A DNA stretch of 64,000 bases from Locusta migratoria (GCA_026315105.1 CM048753.1:70347547-70411546); one strand, 5' to 3'. Positions 1 through 10,800 are shown, counted from the stretch's first letter. Notes: a model not told the origin generated them from the letters alone. A program made the numbers and translations.

Positions 1-190
1 ACGTCATTTTCGTGAATAAATTCATGAAACTAGTAATTAATTAACGAAAGTGAATGTAATAACAGTTATATAATTTCAACACTGTATATTTTTTAATTAG
101 TTAGTTACAGTATAAGCTTATTTCGACTTAACAGTCATCTTCAGGTGTTATGCCGCATTCTGTTATGCTGGACATTTCAATATTATTGTG

Positions 191-194
<4 letters not shown>

Positions 195-255
<61 letters not shown>
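195..255. repeat. TA microsatellite
   Basis: A pure TA run of about 30 units directly abuts the left end of the foldback element at 256. The second copy of that element (38535) also begins at a TA run, so TA is probably the insertion target. Confidence 0.95.
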
Positions 256-260
<5 letters not shown>

Positions 261-938
261 GTTTCACTAAGTGTATTTGCCTCTGTAACTTATAAAATAA
301 TAGGTGACGGTAAATTTTAATGGGGTAGGTCAACACAAGAAATGTTACACTTTCTGCGGAGCCATGAACATAGTTTATTGTATCATTTTCCAAAGGGTTA
401 CACCACAAATATATAATTTTTGAAATGGAAGATAGATTTATCTATTGTGTGCTGGATTCGTTTAAACCAGCTGCGTCCAAATCAATTTAAGCTAAATTCC
501 TATCACTGTTAGTTTGGGAGCTACAACCCTTCAAAGTTTTAGGGGCGGAGTCTGCGATAGCGTAGCTGACTGGCTGAGTGGCTATCCCCTGGGGCACGGC
601 CCACTGTCTCATTAGCACCAGCCAGTCAGCTACGCTGTCGTAGCCTCCACCCCCTAAACTTTGAAGGGTTGTAACTCCCAAACTAACAATGATAGGAATG
701 TAGTTTAAATTGATTTGGACGCAACAGGTTTAAACGAATCCAATACCCGATAGAAAAAAACTATTGTTCCACTTAAAAAATTATATCTTTGTGGTGTAAC
801 TATTTGGAAAATGATACAATAAACTATGTTCATAGCACCGCAGAAAGTGTAACATTTCTTGGGTTGACCTACCGCATTAAAATTTCCCGTCACCTATTAT
901 TTTATAAGTTACAGAGGCAAACACACTTAGTGAAACAG
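256..938. mobile_element. foldback MITE-like element, copy 1
   Basis: The two halves (about 256-590 and 600-938) are inverted repeats of each other over nearly their whole length. The left end begins AGGGTGTTTCACTAAG; the right end has the complementary CTTAGTGAAACA but lacks the last few bases, where the 942 palindrome begins. A second copy lies at 38535-39220. There is no transposase, so it is non-autonomous. The ends and TA-rich target suggest mobilisation by a Tc1/mariner-type transposase, which is inference. Confidence 0.8.
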
Positions 939-941
939 ACT

Positions 942-1093
942 GTAACTTATAATATTGTGCTGTCATGCACGGATTTTGACATTTATTTGACAGCTCTACA
1001 TAAACATATTACATCTCTGTAGAGCTATCAAATAAACGTCAAAATCCGTATCTTGATAAAGATCTTGCATGACAGCACAATATTATAAGTTAC
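942..1093. repeat. 152-bp palindrome
   Basis: The outer 27 bases at each end are perfect inverted complements (GTAACTTATAATATTGTGC and onward). The inner part is also inverted (CGGATTTTGAC...GTCAAAATCCG) apart from a small insertion in the right arm. It could form a long hairpin. It abuts the foldback at 256-938 and the TA run at 1099. Confidence 0.85.
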
Positions 1094-1096
1094 GTG

Positions 1097-1098
<2 letters not shown>

Positions 1099-1157
<59 letters not shown>
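1099..1157. repeat. TA microsatellite
   Basis: TA run of about 28 units, followed by an A-rich stretch and then the right outer arm of the foldback at 61-1319. Confidence 0.95.
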
Positions 1158-1158
<1 letters not shown>

Positions 1159-1434
1159 AAGAGAAAATAATAAAAAAAATATATCACGTCACAATAATAT
1201 TGAAATGTTCAGCATAACAGAATGTGGCATAATACCTGAAGATGACTATTGAGTCGAAATAAGCTTATAGTGTAACTAACGAATTAAAAAATATACAGTG
1301 TTGAAATTATATACTTGTTATTATTAAAATGTCCATGTACGACATCACTAACACTGTGGGCCCTACAGATAACAAGAGAGTGAATATATTCAGTATACCA
1401 TTATGTTACTGTCACTGCACTACCATCCTCACGT

Positions 1435-2035
1435 TCAAAAATAATAATGGCCGATAACACCGCGACATGATACAGCACACCATATTGTAACCTTGGCGCT
1501 ATGTAGTGGTCGCTGGTGCAACTCCCAAGGATTGTCCTGTGCCCAATAACGAAAATTCTGTTTGTTCACGAATCCGTTCAGGTGGAAATGGGCTTCGTCT
1601 GATATCCATAAGTTACCAAGGAAATTCGCGTCCCAGTTGATTTTAGCCAATATCTGGCTACGAAACTCCATACGTGACGCTGGGTCTCGTTTACGTAAGT
1701 GTTGCACAATCTGCAACTTATAGGGATGGAAGTCTAATTCGTGCAGTATTCTTTGTAAGCTTCGTCGCTCAATCCCTAGCGAAGATGCATGCTGTCGAAC
1801 GGAGCGGCGAGGACTTGTCTCGATTGCAGCTCTATTATAGCAGCTGCAATGTTCTCTGGGGTACGTACCGTTGGAAAGCCACCTGGAGGTTTCTTTTTCA
1901 AGGCAGATCCTGTTTCTTTAAAAATTACGCACCCACGTTGTAATCGCATGAGCAGATGGGACACGCCCATGCCGTCCAAGCTGGTAATGCTGTCGAAATG
2001 TTCTCTGCGCTAAGACGTTTTATTGTTCAAATACA
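1435..2035 (-). pseudogene. mariner-like (IS630 superfamily) transposase fragment
   Basis: The minus strand reads as one decayed transposase in shifting frames. An N-terminal helix-turn-helix part (about 2035-1840) has AQRTFRQHYQLG, KKKPPGGFPTVRTPENIAA. A second HTH part (about 1840-1717) reads RRSVRQHASSLGIERRSLQR. The core (1716-1435) has WISDEAHFHLNGFVNKQNFRYW, where the Asp of SDEAHF is the usual second catalytic acid. The frame changes near 1840, a stop interrupts near 1920, and no third catalytic Asp or C-terminus is present. It matches a family common in arthropods with an N-terminal DUF4817-like HTH. I see no flanking TIRs. Not functional. Confidence 0.8.
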
Positions 2036-2146
2036 CGCTTAATTTCCACCACAAACGGTAAGAACTGCAACTCTCAGCTATATTTCGCGTTACTCGTAAT
2101 GATGATAACAGTTTCCTGCCCCGAGTCGCGTGACGTAGATGTTGGT

Positions 2147-2197
2147 TTCAGCACAGTCTAACACATACAGTCACTGTATGTGTTAGACTGTGCTGAA
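2147..2197. repeat. perfect 24-bp hairpin at hAT left end
   Basis: Arms 2147-2170 and 2174-2197 are perfect complements around the 3-base loop TCA. The palindrome includes not only the terminal repeat of the element but also the last 5 bases of the target duplication (TTCAG mirrored as CTGAA), so flank plus terminus was duplicated in inverted orientation. Confidence 0.9.
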
Positions 2198-2198
2198 C

Positions 2199-2383
2199 CC
2201 CCGACCGTGCAGACCCTGACTGGAGTGCCTTAGTCCCCTCGGCCACCGCGGTTCGAATCCCCCCTCGGGCATGGATATTTGTGCCGTCCTAATTCGTAAG
2301 TAGTTCATAAGTAGTTTGTAAGTTAAGGGACTGATAACCCCGTAGTTAAGTCCCATAGACTGTACAAACATTTGAACATTTTT
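2199..2383 (+). mobile_element. SINE family A copy with inverted 5' half
   Basis: From 2251 this is a normal plus-strand family A SINE tail (TTCGAATCCC, ATGGATATTTGTGCCGTCC, ACAAACATTTGAACATTT). The bases just before it (about 2199-2250) are the tRNA-like head in reverse complement (AGTCCCCTCGGCCACCGCGG). The junction therefore splits the B box. Such 5' inversion resembles twin-primed target-primed reverse transcription, known for LINEs. Confidence 0.8.
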
Positions 2384-4284
2384 AACATATACAGTTCGGA
2401 CGCTCACTGCTGTAAAAGTTGTTACCAACTGACAGTTGCTGCGACACTAGCGCTCCTAGCGGTGGGCAAGTAGTGATGTTTGTTTCTAATCGCTTTTGTA
2501 CCTAATTAAAGAAATACTCACTATAATTTTTGCGTTACAAGCATTACTAAAATATCGAGAGAGAAACGTAATACGGAAATTAATTTAAAACAGCCTAATT
2601 TAAATGATTCAATGGTATAAAGAACAACACTGTCATGAACAAATACGTACGAATGTAGGTACATTTGCAGCTTATTCCGCTGAAACTAAGTTGCATATAA
2701 ACATAATGGTATAATAAATTTCTATTATGGTCTCTTCTTACGATGACAGACAGTTTTTATGTGTATCAATTCAGTACGAAGTCTAATGATTCTCACGTTT
2801 TTTTACACGTCACTCGTCTTTGCTATAGGTGCATATTCTTTTAAGTGTAATTACTTTAGCTTTAAAAAACCAATGTTTTGATGATTCTTGCCGTTTGTGG
2901 TTCAACTATAGCAACAATTGTGGAATTGGGTTCTTCTTTGTTGGAAAACAGTTTGGTTGCTTTTATCGTTATATTGCCATGTCTGTTACGTTTTTCCTTC
3001 AGTCACAGCTATGATGGTTGATTTGGTGTATTAAATACCTTATTTATTGCATTCGATATACGTCTCCTATGTTCCACCCTCACCGATTTTACTGAAATTG
3101 TAATGAAGGATACTTAACGTTCCTGCGTAGAAATTGACGTCTCTCTGCTAAAGGGCATGTCTCCTGGTGTTTCCTACGCATTCTTATTTTTGATAGAAAA
3201 TGAAATTATTCATTTAAAGCCTGTATGTTACAGGATGATTGTAAATTAACTGTCCTGTAACGTACCGTTTCGTACCGTATCAGGAATCTTATGAAACCTA
3301 AGAAAGTCAAATGGGGAGCTATTTTTAAATTATTACCTACTTATAAGGCACTACATACGTTCCCTAATGTAAAAAGTATGATGAAGTCAATATAAACGAT
3401 ACTATTCGTACTCATCAACTATCGTATTCAGAAACGTAGCTTGCCGGCCGCTTGGAGCGCTGCTATCGCAGAGTATAACAAAAATCTGTGGAAGTGTCGT
3501 GACTGTATATGTGAGACTGTGGTTTCAGTATAATGACGTCACGCGCAGCCTATGATATCTTTGGTCTATGTTCGTAGCCCCGTAGGTGTCGGTTAAATTT
3601 TAATAGCGGCCGTCTGCTGTAATGTTGGCTGCGGCAGAAACGACGCTGTCCGTGTTGATTGCGGCGCCTCGATCGTACATGAAACATACATAAAACAAAA
3701 CATTTTAAGAATCATAATTATTATAAAAAATAACAATTCTTACATATTCTAAATAAAAGGTTCGGTTTCTTTCATTTTTTTATTTATAACTTCAAAACTG
3801 GGCTGACATAGGAAAATGTAGTACGACTATCTTGTCCCACTACAGGATGCGCATACTTTTATGATGTTACTATATGCGTGGGATACTGATCAAAACATGA
3901 TTTTCTGCCGAAACTGTAACCAAATACTGAATTCCTTTTTTAGTTTTGGCCGAAAACGAAACTGTAACAGAAACTTGCGTAATTTAGTTAAGATTTCTGT
4001 ATTCTTACGATACACCACAAATCGCAATGTTTTTATTTTTATCTCTCTATTTTATTTACTTATTTATTTATTCATTTTACATAACTTTCAAGATCCTATA
4101 CTAGGCCTAACCGAGAGTCCATAGGAGATGACGTGGAAGGTGAAAGTAAGGCTCCTATAATCCGAGCTGAAGTATCCGCCATTTTTGCCCCAATGTGCAA
4201 AACAGTTGTATGTGGGTATATACGAGTCGCGACCGGAAAGGGAGTTTCTAATCGATTTTACTGAAGAATTTGTGGAAGATGTGG

Positions 4285-4421
4285 GTGGCTGCTCATCTGT
4301 GAACTGCACAAATCACTGCGCATGTTCAAATTTCTCACCAATCCAGAACGAAGAAAAAGATGGGCTCTAAATTGTCGCAGAAGCCACTGGGAAACAGGAC
4401 CTGGCGCTCAGTTATGTATTG
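4285..4421 (+). pseudogene. THAP zinc-finger exon remnant 1
   Basis: Plus strand reads GGCSSVNCTN, then after a 1-base shift near 4318 FKFLTNPERRKRWALNCRR, SHWETGPGAQLC. This matches the THAP domain: first Cys pair with C-X4-C, the ERRKRW-like helix and a third Cys. It is followed by a splice-donor-like GTAAGT at 4422, where THAP genes often split before the final Cys-X2-His region. THAP domains bind DNA and occur in P-element transposases and host regulators. The frameshift and lack of a second exon make it a remnant. Placement inside TIRs at 3586/6583 favours a transposon origin. Confidence 0.6.
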
Positions 4422-5385
4422 TAAGTATATGTAATAAATGTAGCTATAAACATGTCAGTTATGTACAATTGCATTACTTCTCCCTGTGAATGATGCTGGA
4501 GCAGTTTGGTGCAGAATGTTTGTGACTTAATGAAGTTTTTCGCAGTCTTCAAAGTGGCTAAGAATATTTATCGTGGTGCATTTATACGTCGTTTTCAACA
4601 TGCTGAATAATACTTTACTCAATTACTTATATATAGGGTCGAAGCATCTGTTACGGTCGCGTAACACAATCCAAAATACGGCAATGGGTAAAATTTTACG
4701 ACGCTTCTCGCAGGACTCCAGTGCTTATGTTGGCAACAGATGAACAATGAAGTGTAGAATTGCGTTAATATTTTTCACGAGCTACAGAGTAAATGTTATT
4801 GCTGCTCGTTTCACTCGCAGCAAAATTAATACTGTCCCTGCTCTATGATTGACAGCTTCTTGTATGTACCCTTGTCCGTTCAGAAAAAAAAAATACATTT
4901 CGTTTTAATTGAAGTTGTCACGAAAAAACATTTATTGGTCATCTGAGTTGCCGTGATTACCATTGGTGCCAACATAACGACTGCAGCCCGGCGAGATGTA
5001 TGTTATATTACCGGTACATTACAATTTTCTGTTATATTAAAAGCGCATTCTAAATTTTTATAGGTCCATACACATTAGTTACTGTTCGGTACACTTAGCG
5101 TGTGCAATATTAAATGCATTTCATTAGAAATATTGTTGAAAACTGCGCGAATACGTCAACCGTCGCCAATATAAACATTGTCAGATGCGCCCATGGCGGA
5201 CGATTCAGCCTGGGTTTTAGGAGCTCTAAGTGAAAGGGTTTAGATATATCGACGATACTTTAATAAAAGTACTTCCAAATTGTATTATTTTCTCCTAATT
5301 GTGACATTTAGTACCTAAAAAAAGATAAATTAATGAAAGTCAGAAAATAAGTGAAGTGAATATCCACTGGAGTTTCGGAATCATG

Positions 5386-5582
5386 CCGGCCGCGGTGGCC
5401 GAGGGGACTGAGGCGCTCCAGTCTCGTTCTGTACGGCCACTACGGTCGGGGGTTCGAATCCCCACTCGGGCATGGATATTTGTGCCGTCCTAGTTCGTGA
5501 ATAGTTCATAAGTAGTTTGTAAGTTTAGGGGCTGATGACCCCGTAGTTAAGTCCCATAGACTATACAAACATTTGAACATTT
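5386..5582 (+). mobile_element. SINE family A (tRNA-derived)
   Basis: Nearly full-length copy. A tRNA-like head (CCGGCCGCGGTGGCCGAGG, with an A-box-like segment, then B box GGTTCGAATCC) is followed by the family tail (GGATATTTGTGCCGTCC, GATGACCCCGTAGTTAAG) and end ACATTTGAACATTTG. Such elements are transcribed by RNA polymerase III from the internal A/B boxes and copied by LINE machinery. Confidence 0.9.
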
Positions 5583-6583
5583 GATTTGAAACTCTCATAA
5601 CTTCGCGTAGAGTCCCATATTCCAGAAAATTTCTGAAGTGCTTCACGGAAATAACTCTGGTAAGTAACATTTATTTCCATTTAAACTGTCTATGCACTTC
5701 AATAAAAATTCACACGTCGTAATATATTTTAACAAACTTTCACATCTATTAATATAACATGATCTGTAAAACTCGACATGACAATCGGAACTAACTCATT
5801 TTTTCAAAGAATTTTCTCCGTAACATTTTACGAAGAGAAAACCTATTTTTTTAAATTGAATGTCTTCTTCGATCACGACGCAACAACGGGCTGAAGTTTC
5901 TCCTCGGCTCGCAACGGTTGGTGGTCAGCAATCACATCTTTGGAGGACTCTGCTGACCGCGTTGAGACGCTCTGGAAGAGACATGAAACAGGAAAACAAA
6001 TACAAAGTTTTAACCACACAACTTAGAAAAATTAATAACAGTATTACAAAACATTTAATGAAACAAATTATCTTTTTTAACGCTTACCTGACAAACTGAG
6101 CTTAGAAAGTGGCTTGTGACGAGATGTAGCTCCTTGTCTCACTTTACACTTGCATAGTATTTATGTAGACTAGTATTGCCTGTGGTCGAAAATCGACGAA
6201 TTGTGTTTACAATTATCACTGGGGGTAAAATTTTACGTATCAAGTCGGCGGCCTCGCGTGATTATGTTGGCAACATCAACAACACGATAGAAAATATTTG
6301 CCCATTTGTAAGAACCACATAGAATGACTCGATTAGTGTATCGTACAGACCATGAAGTAAACAAACAATGCTGTTCCTGCTTTATGGTTCACCGGTTCTC
6401 GTATGTACCCTCGTCCAGTCAGTAAAAATAATTGCTCTCGTGAAGCGAAGGTTCCATGAGAAAACATCAGCGATGTCAAGCGAATGGCTAAAATGAAGAC
6501 TCACAGGATTCTCACTATTCAGCATCTGTTGCCGACATTATCATAGGAGGCCGCTGGGATATTTGGTAAAATTTAACCGGCAC

Positions 6584-7320
6584 AGGAAAGTATGAAACAG
6601 TATCTTTTACGTGTTAAGGAAAATGCCTGACACAAACAAAAACGCAAGTATATACTTCTCACTCCATTTTAGAATTATACTTTCATTAGCCTAATATTTG
6701 AAATGGAACTACAGTTTCGGTGTTCATATATTTATACAACGCCAAGTAACAATGTTATTTCGATACTGCGATATTCAGAATTCCAGATATGACAACACGT
6801 CGACTTCGTAGTTCCACCCGTGCACCGCTAGATGCCTCTCCCGGCGCATCGTCATTTATATCGCCATTCTCAACTTCGTAGTTCCACCCGAGCACCGCTA
6901 GATGCCTCTCCCGGCGCATCAGCCTTTATATCGGCATTCATGTGAAAAAATCCATTTCCTTTAACCACTCTTAATCACTGCGAAAATGAAGCATTTGAAC
7001 GGCACAAGAAAGTGAGTCGGAAGCATTCCATGTTTCGATTTTCAATTATTTTAATACTGTAGATGCGCTGCATTACAGCGTCTTTGGTCGAAGCGAATAG
7101 TCAATCAGTGAGCTGATTGGTGGAGAATGTGGATTGATCCAAAGTTGTAGATAGGAAAATTTCTACTTCGTTTTACCACTTTTAATGGCTAAATGCACAC
7201 ATAACATTTTTTTGTGAAATCTATGACACAGAATCTTTCGAATTATGTAACTTTCATTGGCCTTCTTGTACGAATAAGTTAGTAATCTGTACCACAATTT
7301 TCGTGTTACCGTACTTATAT
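6584..7320. other. unassigned stretch with a small tandem repeat
   Basis: No gene or recognised element. It contains only the two-unit tandem repeat at 6803-6942. Confidence 0.5.
6803..6942. repeat. two-copy tandem repeat, 70-bp period
   Basis: ACTTCGTAGTTCCACCC, GCACCGCTAGATGCCTC and CCGGCGCATC recur at 6803 and 6873 with a few differences, followed in each by TTTATATCG-CATTC. Confidence 0.9.
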
Positions 7321-7524
7321 GCCGCGGGGGATTCGTCGAGCGGTCTAAGGCGCCTCGCTGCAGAGCGCGCGGTTGCTCGCCGTCGGAGGTTCGAGTCCTC
7401 CCTGGGATATCGGTGTGTGTGTGTTGTCCTTAGGTTAGTATACCTTAGTTTAAGTAAGCTTGTAAGCTACGGACTGATGACCACACAGTTTGGTCCGATA
7501 GATTTACAAAAATTTGAACATTTT
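7321..7524 (+). mobile_element. SINE family B (tRNA-derived)
   Basis: Head GCCGCGGGGGATTCGTCGAG, CGGTCTAAGGCGCC, B box GGTTCGAGTCC, then a GTGTGTGTGTTGTCCTTAGG body and tail CGGACTGATGACC, TTTGGTCCGATAG, ATTTGAACATTT. It shares tail style with family A but has a different head and body. Further copies are at 15245, 24684, 55127 and 58204. Confidence 0.9.
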
Positions 7525-8459
7525 CTTTCGTATTTATGTAATGATGTTGATGTACTTCCTTTCTAAATTATTTAATGATCTCGCGTCTCTGTGGTCAACA
7601 AGGTGTAGTGGACTGAATGGTGTTCACATCATTACTTCCACCCGATGTGTATAACGACCAATGGCATACTTTTCCATTTTAAAGAAATTGCACTCAAATG
7701 GGACCGGATGATTATATTACTGCAGGCTAAAATTGTTATGTGTTTAACGTCGTGCAGGCATTACGGGAGTAATTTTAAGCTCATCTGAATGTCAGAAACG
7801 AGGAATGCTGAACGCTAGCCATAACTGTGGCATTTTCCAGTAATTAAGAGCCGACCGTTCACCGACCTTCTCTGAAGCTATACTGCTGCTGATATCGCCT
7901 CTAGGTCAATTTTCCGAGTGCACCTCTGTCGGAGAAGTACAGTCCAACACGTCGAGTAATTATGCTTCCGTTCCGCTTCCAAGATCCGTATCGTTTCTCG
8001 CTATTATTTGCATTTTCCTTCTTCCACCTCGCGAGTATTACATTCCTCTACTTACTTAGCACTACCTCCGACCCTACCTCGGAACGTAAGCTAACGTTTC
8101 GCCTTGCTCCCATTACGAAACTTTCTTAATCTCTAAAGAATGCAAATGAGAACGCCTGGTCTGTTCTTCATCTCTATGCAGATAAGAAACGGAATTAGCG
8201 GCAGTTAGCATACCGCGCAAATACGGCTTTATTTTTCTAATCCTTACTTTTTTTAGTATTGCTGTTGGGTGTTAATAGCACAGTATCGCCTTACTTCATC
8301 TAGATCCATACTCTGGAAGTCAGTCTCAGTTTTACGGTAGACGGTACCAGCTCTTAGGGTTTCTTGCTGTTCTATAGATTTACGTATTGCAGGCAATATG
8401 TTTGTTTTTAACCCTGGTACCTTCTAACTCATTTTAAAAGATCGTTTCCCTGAAGACCG
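7525..8459. other. unassigned stretch
   Basis: No recognisable gene, SINE, LINE or terminal repeat. It could be old unique sequence. Confidence 0.5.
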
Positions 8460-8794
8460 TTAACCCCTTGTGACGATGTGGTTTCATCTGAAGCCACCCC
8501 TGATATTTTGTGGAAAAAGGACAGTTGTTACTTTCGTAACCACACTTTTAGACATAGATGGTGCTGCCATCTCGCAAGGAAAATATGAACTACGTTAATA
8601 TTTTTCAAGTTATTGCACTTGGCGATTCAAGTATAAGTGCCATTATTCTGTGTTGTGAGCTGTTTCTATTTTTCTCTTTGAAATGTAAATTTCACACATG
8701 GAACAAATTCATAATACTTTTGGCCCACTTTAGGTTACGGTAGTAAAACTAAGAGTGGGCCTTTGTGATTTTTTGACAGCTCGAAATTTAAATG

Positions 8795-9265
8795 AAGATA
8801 ACGGCTTAACCATGCATCTGACACGAAAAGTGAATAACCGAATTTGTAGAGGAGACAATTCCCTACAACTTTGCTCTCTTATCTTTTTTTCATATCTCGT
8901 ATTGTTTCAGAGATATTTGCAAAAATGACGGCGATTTGACGATGTCTGTCTGGCTGTAGCGTGTTCCCACTTTTTAAGACGAACCGTTCAACCGATCAGC
9001 ACCAAATCTTACAGACATAATTGTTGCCTACCAGAGACCAGAACGTCGCTTTTTGAAATATTTCTGACAAGAAATACGTTAGTAGTGCCAAAAAAAGCCG
9101 TTTGTAACGTAATTTTAATTACAAATAAACCGTTTATCTGACGCGAAAATTGAATAAACGAATTTGTAGAGGAGAAAATACTCTTCAACTTTGTCCCCTT
9201 ATGTTTTTTTCATATCTCGTATCGTTTGAGAGATATTTGCAAAAATAACGGAGATTTGACACCCT
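8795..9265. repeat. pair of ~150-bp diverged direct repeats
   Basis: About 8815-8945 and 9135-9265 share GAATTTGTAGAGGAGA, TTTTTTTCATATCTCGTAT and GAGATATTTGCAAAAAT. The spacing is about 320 bp. They lie inside the decayed piggyBac region and have no recognised coding content. Confidence 0.8.
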
Positions 9266-10012
9266 CCATTAAATTAACGGAAACCAGCCGTTCGCAGATG
9301 TCACGTGACATTCCTCGCCCAGAACTCTCTGTGGCATACGCCATCTTGCGTTGCGTATTTGATGATTTTCTTATTGTAAGTTAAACTTTGTCATTTCAAA
9401 GCAACGGAGCACTGAAGAAATAACAAAAAGACGTCGTTCTTCGTACGATAGATGATAATCTAGTGTCTACTAATGCCATATTAGCATCATTTAACAACGG
9501 CCATCAAGAGTATGAGATTAAGAAAGCACGATTCCTAACTGTTAGCTGTAGCATAGTGGGCAATGTGTTGGACTGTGACGCTGAAGGTCAGTGGTTTCCA
9601 AACCCGCCAGTACCGAAAAAATCTCTTTTCCTACAAGGGTTTCACACACTGTTATTAATTAACTTTTATTTAGATTATTATTTTGGTGGAAAATGTTTGC
9701 AAAAGCTTATAAAACTACAAATCTAAAGTGGGCCGTAAAACTCGTCAGTGCGATTTTTTGTATGTATTGCAATAATAAGTAAAATCATGTAATTCTTCCG
9801 TAATTACTGAGGTGGTTTCGTTTGAAACTACTGTGGCTGAAGTGGTAGCATTAGAATCTCGTAATTTTTTTTTTCTTCACTTCAGTTTCACGAAATGTTT
9901 TCTCGCAGATTAGAGGAAGTTCTGGCGTGTCTTTTAGAAGAAATTCCTTGTCATGTGTGAAGGCTTATAAGGCAAAGATATCAGATATATTTTCGTATTA
10001 TTTTACTAGTGT

Positions 10013-10243
10013 TCCATTTCAGCAGAAACTACTATTAGAATTCACAGAAAAGGACTTCCTCCTCTGAAACCGGACAAAGAGTTGCGAATAGTAGAAAGTG
10101 ATAAGTTAGTTCGTTCTCATGGGATTGCACGTATAAAATGGAAAGACAAGTGTGTTGTCACATTAATATCAACAATTGACTCACCTCTAACTTGTGCACT
10201 ATCCTGGAAAGTAATGAAGTTAAATCGTGGTGGTTTCATTTAA
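10013..10243 (+). pseudogene. piggyBac transposase core fragment
   Basis: An open frame of about 76 codons without a start reads TTIRIHRKGLPPLKPDK, then GIARIKWKDKCVVTLISTI. This matches the conserved piggyBac (DDE_Tnp_1_7) block with an NRKGLP-type motif, followed by the KWKD segment that carries a catalytic Asp and the following LLST-like strand. It lies 3' of a pyrimidine-rich stretch. The frame ends at TAA 10241 inside the subterminal palindrome. Upstream catalytic segments and the Cys-rich C-terminus were not found. Inactive remnant. Confidence 0.75.
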
Positions 10244-10446
10244 AACCACCGCATTTAATGTGCAGTGGTTTCATTTGCAACCATCTTGTAGCTGCTGAAA
10301 TATTGCATGAAAACCGTTTTTTTATCACATTTTTCCATAATATTGTATGATTTACACCCTAACACAACACGAAAAAAGTTTAAAAAGTTGATTCCATGTA
10401 TTATCTGAAAGGATTAAAGTAACATATGACGTGTTGTAACCTTATT

Positions 10447-10790
10447 AATACAACCTCTGACAAAAAAGTTCAATTGTTTGCCCAGTAAAATTAACGTGGA
10501 TGAACTGTGGTCTACAGTACCCTTACTATCCTTCCAAATATTCACCTCCCATAACAATACAGAGCTGAGATCTGCAATATATACCTGTAATCTTTGTACG
10601 AAATCTTGCTCTGAGATGGTGTTCAAAGGCCTCGTCACGTTTCGTACGTTGTCACGAATAGCATCAAATCCCTTTTCTTTCAAAGTAAATTTTATTCGAT
10701 AGAACATAAGAAGTCTTCATGTCGGACGACTATGGGGAATATTGACGTTCGCCCGATAAAATGAAAATTTTCTAGTACCAAAATCTTTCT
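10447..10790 (-). pseudogene. mariner transposase C-terminal fragment
   Basis: The minus strand from about 10707 reads FYRIKFTLKEKGFDAIRDN, RPLNTISEQDFVQR, then after a frameshift LCIVMGGEYLEG and a stop. This is the mariner C-terminus (F-x-K-I/L-K, LKG-x-RFD, D/F-x-x-C, GxYLEG). A TGACAAAAAAGTTCAATTG-type sequence near 10450-10470 may be its terminal repeat. The upstream catalytic part is missing or unreadable. It abuts the piggyBac remnant. Confidence 0.65.
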
Positions 10791-10800
10791 TCATTATTAA

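Larger units (their letters stand above)
61..1319. repeat. outer foldback (palindromic) repeat with nested insertions
   Basis: The outer arms, about 61-200 and 1181-1319, are near-identical inverted copies of each other (about 90% by eye). Between them lie two TA microsatellites, a ~680-bp foldback element (256-938) and a 152-bp palindrome (942-1093). Each arm carries a hammerhead-like stem-loop: minus strand near 105-150 and plus strand near 1230-1275, with CTGAAGA, a GAC/GTC stem, GAAA and then a palindromic ATAAGCTTAT. I see no coding potential. It is probably a foldback or Penelope-terminal-repeat-type element with later insertions; the class is inferred. Confidence 0.75.
2144..3528. mobile_element. 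hAT-type non-autonomous element, copy A
   Basis: An 8-bp duplication GGTTTCAG (2144-2151 and 3521-3528) flanks an element that begins CACAGTCTAACA at 2152 and ends TGAGACTGT at 3520. The body from about 2390 matches 62266-63603 (copy B) closely over more than 1 kb. An 8-bp target duplication with short TIRs is typical of hAT (and P) elements. No transposase motif is seen. The left end is rearranged: the terminal repeat is mirrored (2147-2197) and followed by a SINE whose head is inverted. Confidence 0.75.
3586..6583. mobile_element. decayed DNA transposon with long imperfect TIRs (candidate P/THAP type)
   Basis: The left end (3586 on: GTGTCGGTTAAATTTTA, AGCGGCC, TAATGTTGGC) and the right end (reverse complement of 6583 back to about 6525: GTGCCGGTTAAATTTTA, AGCGGCC, TAATGTCGGC) are imperfect inverted repeats of about 60 bp. 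A THAP exon lies inside at 4285-4421 and a SINE at 5386-5582. Two internal stretches, about 4680-4940 and 6222-6490, are diverged direct repeats (TAAAATTTTACG, TATGTTGGCAACA, TGTACCCTYGTCC). No target duplication was found. Remaining sequence shows no recognisable catalytic domain. Confidence 0.45.
8460..10420. mobile_element. decayed piggyBac element
   Basis: TTAA at 8460-8463 is followed by CCCCTTGTGACGATG and then the palindrome GTGGTTTCATCTGAAGCCAC. Similar palindromes (GTGGTTTCATTTAAAACCAC-like) recur at about 9812, 10229 and 10263, as piggyBac subterminal repeats do. A transposase core remnant lies at 10013-10243. The right end is not clear; a weak candidate is the ATTAA near 10415. Two ~150-bp direct repeats (8795, 9115) lie inside and are unexplained. 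Confidence 0.55.

Noticed and set aside
163..408. 81-codon minus-strand open frame
   Set aside because: Runs through the TA microsatellite (poly-YI) and a foldback arm; no coding signal.
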